From positions 3,286,001 to 3,350,000 of the forward strand of contig AP028876.1 in NCBI GenBank assembly GCA_036323355.1: a stretch of 64,000 bases of DNA, in the 5' to 3' direction. Below are positions 43,745 to 53,795 of the stretch, one piece after another; within the stretch, counting starts at the first letter, position 1; the number at the start of each line of letters is the position of its first letter. The DNA is from Gottschalkiaceae bacterium SANA. Its GTDB lineage: Bacteria; Bacillota; Clostridia; Tissierellales; GPF-1. The position numbers were made by a program, and so were the translations under genes. The notes under the pieces were generated by a model. The model was not told the origin of the DNA. It made no database searches and was given only the letters and a program-made list of their open reading frames with translations.

Positions 43745-45163
43745 CTAATACATGACCTCTCCGTCGACAAAGATCAACGGATTTGGCACATTTGTATTTA
43801 TCTCATTTTCCGCATCCCACACCCGAAAGACCATTGAATCGTCTTTGCCCTTATAGATTTCTATCACTTCATTGGGGGTGTCGTAGGAATAGCTTGTACC
43901 ATTCACATCATAGGTTCCTTCTTCATTCATAGAGAACAAAATGGTCCATTTCTTATTCTTCCCTTTCTCCATAGCCAAGGTAACTTCCCAGTCATCACCG
44001 AAAGGTGGTGGCGGTGGCGGTGTTCCTTGACCAACGCAAGATGCACTAGGATAAGCATCTAACTGAATTTGGACTTCGGGGTTGATATAGGTTGTTTCAT
44101 CGCCGAATACATATAATTCATCTTGTTCCGGAGTGATATAGGCGATTTCACCACCCGCTTTCAATTTCGAACCCACTAGGGGATCTCCAATATAGAAGCC
44201 ATACCGCTGTGACTTTTGTTCCTCTTCTACTGAGAAACTAGAATCAAAAACTTCATAATAGGAAGGATCCGACTTCTTTTTAATCCAAAAAGTTACATTA
44301 GAGGCGCCATCTGCACTATTATCCACTTGAATTTTTGTTTCATAATCAATATTCTCCGCAAAATCGCCATTACCCGAAGGATTAAAATCATTAGGCAACT
44401 TCATTCCTTTAATGACTTCCGTCCAATTTCCATCTTTGATTTCAAAGACATCAAACTTTTTTGAACCATTCTTCAAACGCAAAGACACCATAAAAAAATT
44501 ATCATCATCTACATAATTGAAAACAACGCCATAATAGCTTTTATGGTCTTTGTCCTGATGGACATGGTTGTCGTAATAGAATTGAGATTCCATCACAAAA
44601 TTATCACACGTCAATCCAGAAAATCTCGACTCTAAGTTTTCACGGTCGCCAATATACAAAAGGGTGTCTCCCCAGGTGATATTCTCACCTTCTGTGTATT
44701 TGTCATTAAATGTTTTCGAATCTGGAATCCGCACACGTCCGTCAGACTCCGTTCCAGTCGTTCGATTTGACAACCAAAGATGATCGCCATCCGTTTCCGC
44801 CTTATAGACAGACACCCAAACTCCCTCTTCCAACACAAGCGTCTCTTCTGTGTCTGGAGAATACAAGTCTGCCATATACTCTGATGATGTTGCATCAAAC
44901 AAATCATCGACGTAAGACTGCAAAATGCCTTCCGGTGTCATACTTGCATTCAACGTTGAACCCAATCTATATGCATACTCCGGTACAATCTGATTCAATT
45001 GAAAATCACTTAATAAGGTATCCATCTGGACAATATCCGCCTTGACCTTACTCTCCTGCAGACGTGATGTATAGTTCGGAACGGCGATCGCAGTAACAGT
45101 AGAAAGGGCGGCTAAAACCAGAATCACTTCAATCAGCGTAAATCCTGCCCTCTTTATTCTCAT
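43745..45163 (-). CDS. Giant prepilin-like protein P1 (subfamily I)
   Basis: A 472-residue protein with a class III leader (MRIKRAG, then FTLIEV with Glu at +5) and a 20-residue hydrophobic helix. A helix with VQMDTLLSDFQLNQ follows, then a small beta domain ending GRVRIP, a LamG-like/jelly-roll domain starting WGDTLLYIGDRENLESRF (HVHQDKDHKSYYGVVFNYVDDDNFFMV), a six-proline tract and a short C-terminal beta domain. Unlike P2-P8 it lacks the conserved Cys pair of the small domain (Asn133 replaces the second Cys). RBS AAAGGAG. No pilus assembly genes adjoin it; whether it enters a pilus is unknown. Confidence 0.82.
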   Translation of the reverse strand: MRIKRAGFTLIEVILVLAALSTVTAIAVPNYTSRLQESKVKADIVQMDTLLSDFQLNQIVPEYAYRLGSTLNASMTPEGILQSYVDDLFDATSSEYMADLYSPDTEETLVLEEGVWVSVYKAETDGDHLWLSNRTTGTESDGRVRIPDSKTFNDKYTEGENITWGDTLLYIGDRENLESRFSGLTCDNFVMESQFYYDNHVHQDKDHKSYYGVVFNYVDDDNFFMVSLRLKNGSKKFDVFEIKDGNWTEVIKGMKLPNDFNPSGNGDFAENIDYETKIQVDNSADGASNVTFWIKKKSDPSYYEVFDSSFSVEEEQKSQRYGFYIGDPLVGSKLKAGGEIAYITPEQDELYVFGDETTYINPEVQIQLDAYPSASCVGQGTPPPPPPFGDDWEVTLAMEKGKNKKWTILFSMNEEGTYDVNGTSYSYDTPNEVIEIYKGKDDSMVFRVWDAENEINTNVPNPLIFVDGEVMY

Positions 45164-45201
45164 AATAAACTCCTTTCAGTAAATATATACCCGAAAGAAA
45201 T

Positions 45202-45237
45202 CTTAAAAGATCTTAAAACGATTTACAATTATTTACA
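45202..45237. promoter_or_regulatory. Four 10-bp-phased hexamers upstream of P1
   Basis: Plus-strand CTTAAA at 45202 and 45212 and TTTACA at 45222 and 45232 recur with a perfect 10-bp period, 39-74 bp before the P1 start and beside a TATATAT -10-like tract. Candidate tandem regulator site. Confidence 0.4.
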
Positions 45238-45243
45238 TGAAAA

Positions 45244-45261
45244 GAAGCCCCGAAGGGCTTC
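45244..45261 (-). terminator. Intrinsic terminator of P2
   Basis: GAAGCCC (45244-45250) pairs with GGGCTTC (45255-45261), with a TTCG loop on the minus strand followed by TTTTC. Confidence 0.85.
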
Positions 45262-45267
45262 CGCAAT

Positions 45268-47619
45268 TTAGTTTTGAAAAATTATAGGACTCACCGGTGC
45301 AAGTGATTTTGTAAGTGTTATAGTCACAGTAGTTTTATTCCCAGCATCATCGCTTGCAATAAATGTAAGCGTAGGAGTATCAGTTTTCCCATAGGTCCTT
45401 TCCAACGGATTTTCTGGAGTTAAATTTATATTAAAACTGCCGACTAAAGACACCTTTTCATTTGTACTTATACTCAAAATGCATCCATCATAAAATTTGT
45501 TAGGCCCAGCCGTTCTCACTATCGGTGAAATCTTTACTGTAATTATTGGCGCAACCTGATCTGTGGGTTCTACAGGCACCACGTAATCACCCGTAAAAGT
45601 TTTCTCTATTCTATTACTCACACGTGGTTCTTCCCCGGATGGCGAGTTCCATGTAACAGCACTATACACAGTTGTATCTGCTTCATTCATTACGTTTGAA
45701 ATCACAATACTATCGGTCCAAGGGCCTTCAGCAAATTCACTCACCTTCACTTGAAACTCATTTGAAAGTTGACTCGATGAACAGGTAATGGTCTTCGTTG
45801 CCAAATCCGGTACTTCCTGCCACACCAAAGCAGATAGGGTGTCCATGTTGATCCACGGTGTAGTCACCCAACCACCATGACCATTTTCATCATAATCTCG
45901 CGCCCACAGCCAACCGGTTTTTGATCCCAATCCTGCGGGCGATATTTGATTCATGCCCGTTCGAGTACCGCTTTCATTATCTCCCGGTTGCGAATCATTT
46001 GCAATTCCATCAACCCAAAGATATTCAACAAAATTGTCATCCACTTTAATTGTGATCGGGCTTGTATGGCTATTGTAGTTGTATGTGAAACTTGGCGTTT
46101 CATACGTAACGCCAACTGCTTTTTCAAATTCCTCTGGACCCGCAACTATACTGCTTGATCGGAGAACTCGAATTCGTATCCGATCTTCATCCACCCCAGC
46201 AGTAAAATCACCCGAGTCATCCCACGTACTTAACCAACTGCCATTCTTGTAAAACTGATATTGAAACTTCTCATTCTTTGAAGCATCCAAACTGGGTGTC
46301 GAATGCGCGACCACCTGATCGGCCTCAAAATCCGGTTCCGTGATTATTATGGTCCTTTCTTCCCCAGAAGAAGGGTCTTCCTCATCATAAGTTCCATCCT
46401 CTTTCGCACAAAGGAAAGTTGGATACGAAAGCAATTGGATTTGAACATCCCCATATTGATAGGTTGATGGGTCTTCAGGATCTACAGGTCGATCATCTGA
46501 ACTGTCAGTCGTCATATACTCTCCTCTACGAGGATCGTTGATATCCTTATATCCAATGATGACTCCATCTTGTTTCAATTGATTTCCATCTGGTTCACCA
46601 ATATAAAAGGCATACTGGCTGGATTTCTGATTTTCTTCAACCGAATATTCTTTTGTAAAAACCTCATCATAGCTTCCACCAGCAATACCAACCTGAGCTA
46701 ACTCTAGTTTCACCGTGCTCTTTCCATTCACGCTATTCCAAACCGTCATTCGCGCATGAAATTCAATGTCATCGGTATAATCCTTGTTTCCTGGCAAATT
46801 ATAATTCTGACCGATGCCAATATTTTTATCTCGTTCACTCCATAAGCCATCTACGACTTGATAAACATTAATCTTTTTGCTTCCATTTTTCAATTCTAAA
46901 TCCAACAAGAAAAAATTTCCATCATCTAAATAGTTAAATACTAGCCCCATATGACTTTTATGATCACCGTCTTGATGCACGTGATTGTCATATTGAAACC
47001 CTGCTGCCATTTGATAATCGTCACATGTCCCTGACGTAAAGCGCGCCTCAAGATTTTCAAAATCACCAATATACAACAAAGAATCTCCCCAGCGAATATT
47101 GGCTCCTGCCGAATACTCATTATCTTCTGACTGAGGTTCTGGAATTCGAATTTCAGCATTCGATCGATTATTATCGAGTTTGCAAGAAATCCATAGCTTA
47201 TCATTGTTGGACTCCGCTTTGAAAACCGAGCTTCCATCATTCATTGTTGCTTGTTCTTTTGTTACGCATTGCACCCCTTCAATATATACCTCACTGGAAG
47301 GATTTAATACATCCCTTAAATATAGATTCAAAGCCTGCTCTGCATCCTGCGTCCCATCTTCATTTGCATATGCAGGGTTCAACATATCGTAGAGATTTGT
47401 ATGAGAATCATAAAAGGGGGCTTGCCGCGACTGAAATCCATTTAAAAGAAAATCCATTTGTGCAGCATCCGCCTTGTCTTTACTTCCATCAAATGCATCC
47501 ATAAAATTGGGTACAGCCAGAGCGATTGCAGAGCCCAATAAAGCAAGCACAAGCAGTACTTCTATTAAAGTAAAACCAAGCTTTTCTTTTAAGTTTAGTC
47601 TTCTCCTTTTATTAATCAC
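45268..47619 (-). CDS. Giant prepilin-like protein P2 (subfamily I, extended)
   Basis: A 783-residue protein from a GTG start (AGGAGG 6 bp upstream; the frame remains open to 47679 but has no RBS). The leader of 15 residues ends EKLG, then FTLIEV and a hydrophobic helix. The same modules as P1 follow: QMDFLLNGFQSRQ helix, Cys-paired small domain (VQCVTKE...WISCKL) and a LamG-like domain (WGDSLLYIGDFENLEARF). About 300 further residues of beta-rich modules include a SGWLWAR-type module and a C-terminal TDQVAPIITV domain related to those of P3. Surface or pseudopilin role is inferred from the leader only. Confidence 0.82.
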   Translation of the reverse strand: MINKRRRLNLKEKLGFTLIEVLLVLALLGSAIALAVPNFMDAFDGSKDKADAAQMDFLLNGFQSRQAPFYDSHTNLYDMLNPAYANEDGTQDAEQALNLYLRDVLNPSSEVYIEGVQCVTKEQATMNDGSSVFKAESNNDKLWISCKLDNNRSNAEIRIPEPQSEDNEYSAGANIRWGDSLLYIGDFENLEARFTSGTCDDYQMAAGFQYDNHVHQDGDHKSHMGLVFNYLDDGNFFLLDLELKNGSKKINVYQVVDGLWSERDKNIGIGQNYNLPGNKDYTDDIEFHARMTVWNSVNGKSTVKLELAQVGIAGGSYDEVFTKEYSVEENQKSSQYAFYIGEPDGNQLKQDGVIIGYKDINDPRRGEYMTTDSSDDRPVDPEDPSTYQYGDVQIQLLSYPTFLCAKEDGTYDEEDPSSGEERTIIITEPDFEADQVVAHSTPSLDASKNEKFQYQFYKNGSWLSTWDDSGDFTAGVDEDRIRIRVLRSSSIVAGPEEFEKAVGVTYETPSFTYNYNSHTSPITIKVDDNFVEYLWVDGIANDSQPGDNESGTRTGMNQISPAGLGSKTGWLWARDYDENGHGGWVTTPWINMDTLSALVWQEVPDLATKTITCSSSQLSNEFQVKVSEFAEGPWTDSIVISNVMNEADTTVYSAVTWNSPSGEEPRVSNRIEKTFTGDYVVPVEPTDQVAPIITVKISPIVRTAGPNKFYDGCILSISTNEKVSLVGSFNINLTPENPLERTYGKTDTPTLTFIASDDAGNKTTVTITLTKSLAPVSPIIFQN

Positions 47620-47748
47620 GGTGTACCTCCTCGTCATGAGTAGAGAAAATGTTCGATATGGAAATTTCTGTATTTTCAATCAATTCTCGTTTCTTCTATT
47701 CTATTCTCTATTGCCCCAATTTGACAATGCTTACTCCAAAATAAACAG

Positions 47749-47764
47749 CTTACATTTACTTACA
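47749..47764. promoter_or_regulatory. Paired CTTACA hexamers upstream of P2
   Basis: CTTACA at 47749 and 47759 are 10 bp apart on the plus strand, 130-145 bp before the P2 start; a related CTTACT lies at 47730. Confidence 0.3.
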
Positions 47765-47765
47765 G

Positions 47766-47795
47766 AGAAAGAAGTCCTTAAAAGGACTTCTTTCT
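47766..47795 (-). terminator. Intrinsic terminator of P3
   Basis: A perfect 14-bp stem (47766-47779 with 47782-47795) whose 3' arm and tail on the minus strand are T-rich. Confidence 0.8.
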
Positions 47796-47802
47796 ACACT
47801 TC

Positions 47803-50481
47803 TTATTTACCTTGAAAAGGTGGATACACAAAAGTTCGATCTAAATCAACCATCACCAATGTGCTGTTACTCGGATCATCAATCGCAGTAGCGGTAAATG
47901 ACAACTTACCCCTCTCCGAAAAATTTACTGAATACCATTCATCACTCATCATTTGACCCTCAAGCCCCTCTGACAATACTACCGGTTCATCCGAGATAAA
48001 ATAGACTGTACTCATAAACCTAGTTTTACCTGAATTACCAATTGGTGAATATGTTGCAAAAACTTCAACCGTGATTTCTGGCGCTGTCTTATCCGTTTGA
48101 GCCGAAGGGATATATTGCCTGTTAATTACTGCACTAACTTGTTTTCCGCTGTAGTTTATTTTTGATTCAAAACTTACTTCTAACCTTGAATCAAATTGCA
48201 TTTCTGTTGCTGATTTCCAATCGTTCGTATTTTTTCTCATCATTACTACAAAGTTATCAAATTTTAACTCCTCGGAACTCACATATTTGATTTTATAGCT
48301 TGGGAAAGACTCTTCAATTTCAAACCGTTCTTTATTATGAATGATTTTACCAACCCAAGGCTTTTTCACCCATTTATCTTCAAGGGCAAATTTATCACCC
48401 TTGTATTCTCGAGCCCAAAGCCAACCACTCTCTCCCTCTTCTAATCGTAGGACCCGATTATCCCAATCTACATCATCAATTGAATCGTTTTCTAACCCCC
48501 GGACCCAAGTGTATTCAACTTCATTCTCTTCAGTCTTGGATTCAACCGTATACGGCTTCTCAGGATTATTTGTATACGGACTGATAATCGGCATTGCATA
48601 TGTTACCAATGTCCCTCCGTCATCATCCTCATTTTCATCGTCATTACCTGAACCTTGATTTTCGCCACCACTCCCATCCGGAGGTGTCACTTCCGTTTCA
48701 TAAGGATAAAATTCAGGTCGGGATATGATAATTAACCGTGGACCTATACTAGAATCATCCTCATACGTTACTAGCGGTATCCGATTGATTTCGTTTACTT
48801 CATCAATTTCTGCAACAGCTTTTTCGTTTAACTTTGGACTTATGTTCTTTTGCAATTCTACCGTCTGATTCATATAATATCCAATGACTGGATGCAATGA
48901 ATTATTGACCTTAATTATCTTTTTGGATTTTAACAAGGTCTTCGTTTCATCATAAAGAGTTACATACACAGCTTTTTCTTTTGTTACATTTAACTCAATT
49001 GTGTAATTGTGATTATACTGAAAATCAACCAGTTCAATCCCCTCTCCAATCTGCGTAAGTGTATTGCCCTTGCCTTTTTTCTCTAGATACAACAACTCTG
49101 TTATTTTTTTTGATTCATTATAGTGGATCGCCAAAAAATCATAATTAGGATACTCTTTTTCTTCTCTATCTTCATTACTCTGAACGATATTAAAAACAAA
49201 TCCTGTATAAAAATCAGTAGTTGGATAATTATACCCGGGTATAACAGTAGTAATAATTTCAGAACCAGGACTAGGGTCATTCGAGAGGTTACTATTATAT
49301 TTGTAATGAAACCACATTTTATTACCCTTATCCTTGTCTTTGTCCTCATCCGTTCCTTTAACAATTTCTATATATCCTTCTTCTCCGGTATTCCCAGCAG
49401 GATCAAAATTACTTCCATCCTTCGTCTTAATAACATCGAGGTCATAATATCGATCAAAAGTTTCTTGATCCTGATTCGTAAATTCCAGTCTCATATTGAA
49501 ATCCTTGCCTGAAGGGGGTACAAGTAAGCGAATCCCGCCTGTCCCATAATTCAAATATCCCGAGATATTGTTGGCTCCATTTCCCGGCCCATCATATTCT
49601 ACATAAACCTTAATTTTTTCATCCTTAGCAAGTTTTGTTTTAATAATCATATCGTGTGCAGTTCCACCCGTATTATTAGGAAGCCAGGCAATCCAATCTG
49701 GATCAAAACAAAAAACTTCAGTCTGTATTATTTCTTCTGGCTCCTTATCCATTTCCGTTTCAATTCGAAATGCCGTTTTAAACTTATAAGTTTTATCCTT
49801 CTTCAGTTTTTCATCCAGTTTTTTCTTTGTCTTATCATCTTTTTTTAGATAATCCTCTACATAATCAGCACGTAGTCGATCATCATCCCCAATGATCATC
49901 CAAGTCCCGTTTACCATTTCTCCATCCGAATACACGTCATCAATCGGTTTGTTCAATCCAGGCAGAGGCAATTCAATACTTGATTCGTTTTTATCGGCAC
50001 GGCAGATAATTTTTAAACAGGTATTCTTTTTAGTCAATTTTGCTTCAAAAACAGAACGTTGCTTCCCATTCTTTATAACATGCGTCTTTTCCGTTTTGAC
50101 ACACTTTGCCCCTTCCATATAAACATCACTTCCAGGTTTAACCACATTGTTCAAAAATGCCTGCAAGGTTAATCTTGCTTTAGCAGGTTTCACAATCGTA
50201 TCCACGATCTCCCCATTTTTCCATTTATACTTAACATTTTCATCTTTCAGCATATCGTATTTTCCATCATGTCCTTCATAAAAAGGAGCTTGCTCCAGCT
50301 GAAATGCCACCAAGAGCTGATCCATCTGTGCAATATCGGCCTGATCTTTACTATGGTCAAACACATCGGTAAATTGGGGTGCTGCCAAAGCGCCCAGTGT
50401 TGTCACTAGCCCCAATACCAAGATCAATTCAATTAAGGTAAACCCCCATGTTCTTTTTGAATCTTTTCTGTATTGTCCCAT
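47803..50481 (-). CDS. Giant prepilin-like protein P3 (subfamily II)
   Basis: An 892-residue protein. The leader MGQYRKDSKRTWG is followed by FTLIELILVLGL and an IAQMDQLLVAFQLEQAPF helix. The Cys-paired domain (AKCVKTE...LKIICRADKNESS) and a WMIIGDDDRLRADYV segment identify subfamily II. A LamG-like region (FLAIHYNESKKITELLYLEKKGKG) and an acidic linker rich in Gly/Asp/Glu (DGSGGENQGSGNDDENEDDD) follow. The C-terminal modules (WVRGLENDS, SGWLWAREY, TDKTAPEITV) match P2 rather than P4/P5, so it looks like a module swap. Very Lys/Asp/Glu/Asn-rich. RBS TAGGAGG. Function unknown. Confidence 0.82.
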   Translation of the reverse strand: MGQYRKDSKRTWGFTLIELILVLGLVTTLGALAAPQFTDVFDHSKDQADIAQMDQLLVAFQLEQAPFYEGHDGKYDMLKDENVKYKWKNGEIVDTIVKPAKARLTLQAFLNNVVKPGSDVYMEGAKCVKTEKTHVIKNGKQRSVFEAKLTKKNTCLKIICRADKNESSIELPLPGLNKPIDDVYSDGEMVNGTWMIIGDDDRLRADYVEDYLKKDDKTKKKLDEKLKKDKTYKFKTAFRIETEMDKEPEEIIQTEVFCFDPDWIAWLPNNTGGTAHDMIIKTKLAKDEKIKVYVEYDGPGNGANNISGYLNYGTGGIRLLVPPSGKDFNMRLEFTNQDQETFDRYYDLDVIKTKDGSNFDPAGNTGEEGYIEIVKGTDEDKDKDKGNKMWFHYKYNSNLSNDPSPGSEIITTVIPGYNYPTTDFYTGFVFNIVQSNEDREEKEYPNYDFLAIHYNESKKITELLYLEKKGKGNTLTQIGEGIELVDFQYNHNYTIELNVTKEKAVYVTLYDETKTLLKSKKIIKVNNSLHPVIGYYMNQTVELQKNISPKLNEKAVAEIDEVNEINRIPLVTYEDDSSIGPRLIIISRPEFYPYETEVTPPDGSGGENQGSGNDDENEDDDGGTLVTYAMPIISPYTNNPEKPYTVESKTEENEVEYTWVRGLENDSIDDVDWDNRVLRLEEGESGWLWAREYKGDKFALEDKWVKKPWVGKIIHNKERFEIEESFPSYKIKYVSSEELKFDNFVVMMRKNTNDWKSATEMQFDSRLEVSFESKINYSGKQVSAVINRQYIPSAQTDKTAPEITVEVFATYSPIGNSGKTRFMSTVYFISDEPVVLSEGLEGQMMSDEWYSVNFSERGKLSFTATAIDDPSNSTLVMVDLDRTFVYPPFQGK

Positions 50482-50603
50482 CTCAGCCTCCTACCTTTAC
50501 TGAATTTATTATTGTATTTTCTCTATTTTTTATTATTAATGATATTTTTCAATCATTACCCTTATATTCTAACGGATTCATAGGCGAATAAATGGGAGAA
50601 ATT

Positions 50604-50620
50604 CTTAAAAATATCTTAAA
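50604..50620. promoter_or_regulatory. Paired CTTAAA hexamers upstream of P3
   Basis: CTTAAA at 50604 and 50615 (11-bp spacing, plus strand). The flanking sequence aligns with the region upstream of P4: after the second hexamer both share a CCATTTAT segment. Confidence 0.4.
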
Positions 50621-50740
50621 GTGGTAAATTCATTTACTGATTTCTTAAAAGTGCTATCGTACTCAGGATAGGACCCTCTTTCCATAAATAATAGATATGA
50701 ACCCTCATACGATCATTTCTTACTCACATATTATTCGAAG

Positions 50741-50776
50741 AAAAAACAGCCCTGTAAGATTTACTCTTACGGGCTG
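50741..50776 (-). terminator. Intrinsic terminator of P4
   Basis: CAGCCC (50747-50752) pairs with GGGCTG (50771-50776), with a nested GTAAG/CTTAC stem; six T follow on the minus strand. Confidence 0.85.
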
Positions 50777-50828
50777 CTCTTCTTCAGTCTCACTCTGTAT
50801 TTGTAATCCTTGCTCATAATACTCTTTA

Positions 50829-53576
50829 TCAATAGTCCCAAACCGTTGTATCACTCTGTTGCCCATTAATAACTACATAAGCTTCGACTTTCATATACAT
50901 GTTCATTTTAAACCTAACCGTACTTTTATTCTTCGTTAGCGTATCTGATTTCAGCCGACCTTTATTATACCAATATCTTGTAATTACAAGCGCTCCCTCA
51001 TCAGCATTCCGCGTAACCTTAATTCTAGGCACACCATTAAAATATTCTGTGATTGTTGGTGCCTGAGGTTTCTCAGGAACAGGTGCTGGAGCCGTGTAGC
51101 TTTTCACTTGACTTCGTCTGTCCGTAAACCGATCCTTTGCACGCACTTCTATAGTTTGTTCAGCCTCCAACGTGATCTCTAGTCTTTGGCGTTTCGAATC
51201 CGTCCAAGAGCCATTGTCAATGCTATACTCGATCGTCGTATCTTGAATGGATTGTATTTCGATCGAGTATCCGTCACCCACAGCAATTTCGGGCGCTTCA
51301 AGCCCATTAGGATTCTCCGGTTCATAATATGGATTCTCTTTTGTTATAGACTGACTAAAAATTTCATTTCGTATGGTTCTTGCTTCAACAGAAAACACCG
51401 TCTCATCCAGTTCAATTCCATACCCGAGGTTTCGATCTGGATAAGCTTCCCAATCTTTTAAAACCGCTCCCGATTCATTCAGCCAACGATATTCATATTG
51501 ATCCCTTGAATTTCCAGTCCCTTCAATTTCAAAGTACGCATCGCCCCAATAGCTATTAAAGACGATCCCTTCTGGCGGATCCGGTCGAACAATATAAGCA
51601 ATCGGGTTTAAAATCTCATCGTAATTAGTCGTCACATAGAGTTGAATTGTATTTAAATCCATTCTTCGATCGACTACAAACTCATTGTTATAATTTAAGT
51701 GTTCAATTTTGTAAGGTTGGTTTGTATTATCTTTAATTTCAATCCAGATTTGATCGTCATACCCTTTGTCTGCAACGCTCTGTTGCACCAATTCAATTTC
51801 TTGAACAATTCTCCAATAGTTTTCTTCCATTCCATTCTGCAGATTAGCAAAGCGGAAAACCGTTTTACGCCATTCAACTTTCGCAGATCCATTTAATTCA
51901 TCAAAAGGTTCTATAATATTGTCTACCTTCGTTGTTACCTTGTCACTATCCCTACCATCCACCGTTACATAGGCTATAATCTCACCTGGTGCGTTCACGG
52001 CAAAGTTCTTTTTGCGTTGAGTGCTCTCCTCTTGAACCCGTTCGATCACACCATGATCATTTCTTCGAGGGTAGTCCAAATGAAGAAGAAAAGATTCCTC
52101 TGCTTTTGTTTCTACTTGAAAAGGAATCGGCTGCGTTGTAATATGTTCTGTACCCAATCGTATAATTGTTGGTGCTTGAGGTTTTTCAACCACGCTCCCT
52201 CCATTGACAGAAGGCATATCCAAAAGTCTCATATAATATGGTGTCGGATATTGATCTAATGCAAATCGATTAGGTACTGCGCTTCCCTCAACCGGATTTC
52301 CCATATAGTAGCCAATTGAAGGAGCCTTTCCAGCTGGCAATGAATTTTGTAGTTTAAGTTTATCAACTAACTCATCACCATCAATCCATAATGAAACACG
52401 ATCACTTTTCATCTCTACAATCATCTGATGTTCTCGATTATAAAAATCTAAAAAATCCCACTCTTTAATATCTTCTTTTATTTTTTGAGTCGTTCCCGCA
52501 TCTTCATTTACATGATACAAAGACAACTTGACCCGTCCATTTTTTTTCATTTCGAAGGCAAAAAAGTCATATTGCGCCGTTCCAGGTTCTCCAAAATAAT
52601 TAAAAACTTGACCTGTGTAAAACCGACCGCCACTCGACTCCCCCTGCCAATCCGGATCAATCGAATCAATCGCAATCTCCCCGTTCGCTCCATGGCCAGT
52701 ATGATAAATGGAATACTTTAAAGCGCCGATCAATTCCGTTTTATTTCTATAAAATTCAGCCCGAAGCTGATCATACTTGGCCACATTCACTTCTTCCCAA
52801 GAATTCAACCAGCCTAAATCATCCCAAGTCTGATTTCCCTTCTTTCTGGCTGATAATTTTACATAAATATCCCATGGCGCACGATCATTGACCCAAAACT
52901 TCTTCACTCCATGAGCCCAAGAAGTTGTAAAATAGAGCCACTCCTCCTTGGCTTGATTTTGAGCTTCATCACCCATTTCACCATCGCCATCAACAATAAT
53001 AAAATTGGTTTCCATCTTATAATTGCGCTCTGCATCAATCTTCAGTTTCTTGAAGTAATCTTGCCGTAGATTTTCATCGTCCCCAATAATCAACCATGTT
53101 CCTTGTTCAAAATTCACTTCATCCAAATAGGTGTAATCAACTATTTCTGAGTCGTCCCTGGACAGATTGATCGAGTCATCCGAACGCAAGCCACATTCTT
53201 TACACTCGATAAAAAGTCGATCTCCATCTTGAACCGCTCGGTAATTGTCTGAGAGTTGACCTGTTCCCGTTACACAGCACGGTGTATCAATCCCAGAGAG
53301 ATAGATGGGATTCTGCTTTTCCGACTTTAAAAAATTGACGAATTTACCTTCTGCATCCGCTTGATCACTTGCAAGATCTCCTTGTATATCTGCCTGTTGA
53401 TAGGCCAGCAATACTTGTGTCATTTGCAACTGCTCCAAATCTTCTTTGCTATGATCAAATACTGATATTACTTGTGGGGCAGCAAGTGCTCCCATCGATG
53501 TCAACAAAGCTAACACAAGAATTAATTCAATTAAAGTAAATCCACAAATCTTTCTCTTTTGTTTTATTTTCATCAT
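50829..53576 (-). CDS. Giant prepilin-like protein P4 (subfamily II)
   Basis: A 915-residue protein. The leader MMKIKQKRKICG precedes FTLIELILVLALL. A shorter QMTQVLLAYQQAD helix, a Cys-rich small domain (TPCCVTGTG...LFIECKECG, four Cys, two more than its relatives) and WLIIGDDENLRQDYF follow. A LamG-like region (YTGQVFNYFGEPGTAQYDFFAFEMKKNGRVKLSLYHV) and several Fn3/Ig-like beta modules make up the rest. The last ~500 residues align with P5 module by module (TIIRLGTEHITTQPIPFQV; NPIAYIVRPDPPEG; KVEAYVVINGQQSD). The start is one of two ATG codons (53576 or 53573) after GAGGTGA. Function unknown. Confidence 0.82.
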   Translation of the reverse strand: MMKIKQKRKICGFTLIELILVLALLTSMGALAAPQVISVFDHSKEDLEQLQMTQVLLAYQQADIQGDLASDQADAEGKFVNFLKSEKQNPIYLSGIDTPCCVTGTGQLSDNYRAVQDGDRLFIECKECGLRSDDSINLSRDDSEIVDYTYLDEVNFEQGTWLIIGDDENLRQDYFKKLKIDAERNYKMETNFIIVDGDGEMGDEAQNQAKEEWLYFTTSWAHGVKKFWVNDRAPWDIYVKLSARKKGNQTWDDLGWLNSWEEVNVAKYDQLRAEFYRNKTELIGALKYSIYHTGHGANGEIAIDSIDPDWQGESSGGRFYTGQVFNYFGEPGTAQYDFFAFEMKKNGRVKLSLYHVNEDAGTTQKIKEDIKEWDFLDFYNREHQMIVEMKSDRVSLWIDGDELVDKLKLQNSLPAGKAPSIGYYMGNPVEGSAVPNRFALDQYPTPYYMRLLDMPSVNGGSVVEKPQAPTIIRLGTEHITTQPIPFQVETKAEESFLLHLDYPRRNDHGVIERVQEESTQRKKNFAVNAPGEIIAYVTVDGRDSDKVTTKVDNIIEPFDELNGSAKVEWRKTVFRFANLQNGMEENYWRIVQEIELVQQSVADKGYDDQIWIEIKDNTNQPYKIEHLNYNNEFVVDRRMDLNTIQLYVTTNYDEILNPIAYIVRPDPPEGIVFNSYWGDAYFEIEGTGNSRDQYEYRWLNESGAVLKDWEAYPDRNLGYGIELDETVFSVEARTIRNEIFSQSITKENPYYEPENPNGLEAPEIAVGDGYSIEIQSIQDTTIEYSIDNGSWTDSKRQRLEITLEAEQTIEVRAKDRFTDRRSQVKSYTAPAPVPEKPQAPTITEYFNGVPRIKVTRNADEGALVITRYWYNKGRLKSDTLTKNKSTVRFKMNMYMKVEAYVVINGQQSDTTVWDY

Positions 53577-53613
53577 TCACCTCTGCTTCATATGTTATTT
53601 AACTCATTCTTTT

Positions 53614-53698
53614 ATTATAAACATCTGTTTTACCATTGTTATTAGTTTATCGCAAATAAGCCTGTATAAATGGTAAGGTGTCTTAAATTTACCTTAAA
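53614..53698 (-). promoter_or_regulatory. Putative P4 promoter with paired CTTAAA hexamers
   Basis: TATAAT on the minus strand at 53614-53619 without a clear -35. Upstream, plus-strand CTTAAA at 53682 and 53693 are 11 bp apart and share flanking bases with the region before P3. Confidence 0.4.
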
Positions 53699-53723
53699 AT
53701 GACTTTTCTAACCTTCCTACAAA

Positions 53724-53760
53724 CAAAAAGACGTTAATCCCCAACAGGATTAACGTCTTT
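53724..53760 (-). terminator. Intrinsic terminator of P5
   Basis: A perfect 14-bp stem, 53727-53740 with 53747-53760, followed by T5-rich sequence on the minus strand. Confidence 0.88.
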
Positions 53761-53795
53761 ACTCTTACATCACTTTCTACTCTTTTCACTTATCT

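Larger units (their letters stand above)
50482..50828. other. 347-bp intergenic region between P3 and P4
   Basis: AT-rich. Holds the P4 terminator at the right-hand transcription end, the CTTAAA pair at 50604/50615, a third CTTAAA at 50644 and a TAATAAT-type -10-like tract near 50533-50540 for P3. No gene seen. Confidence 0.6.
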
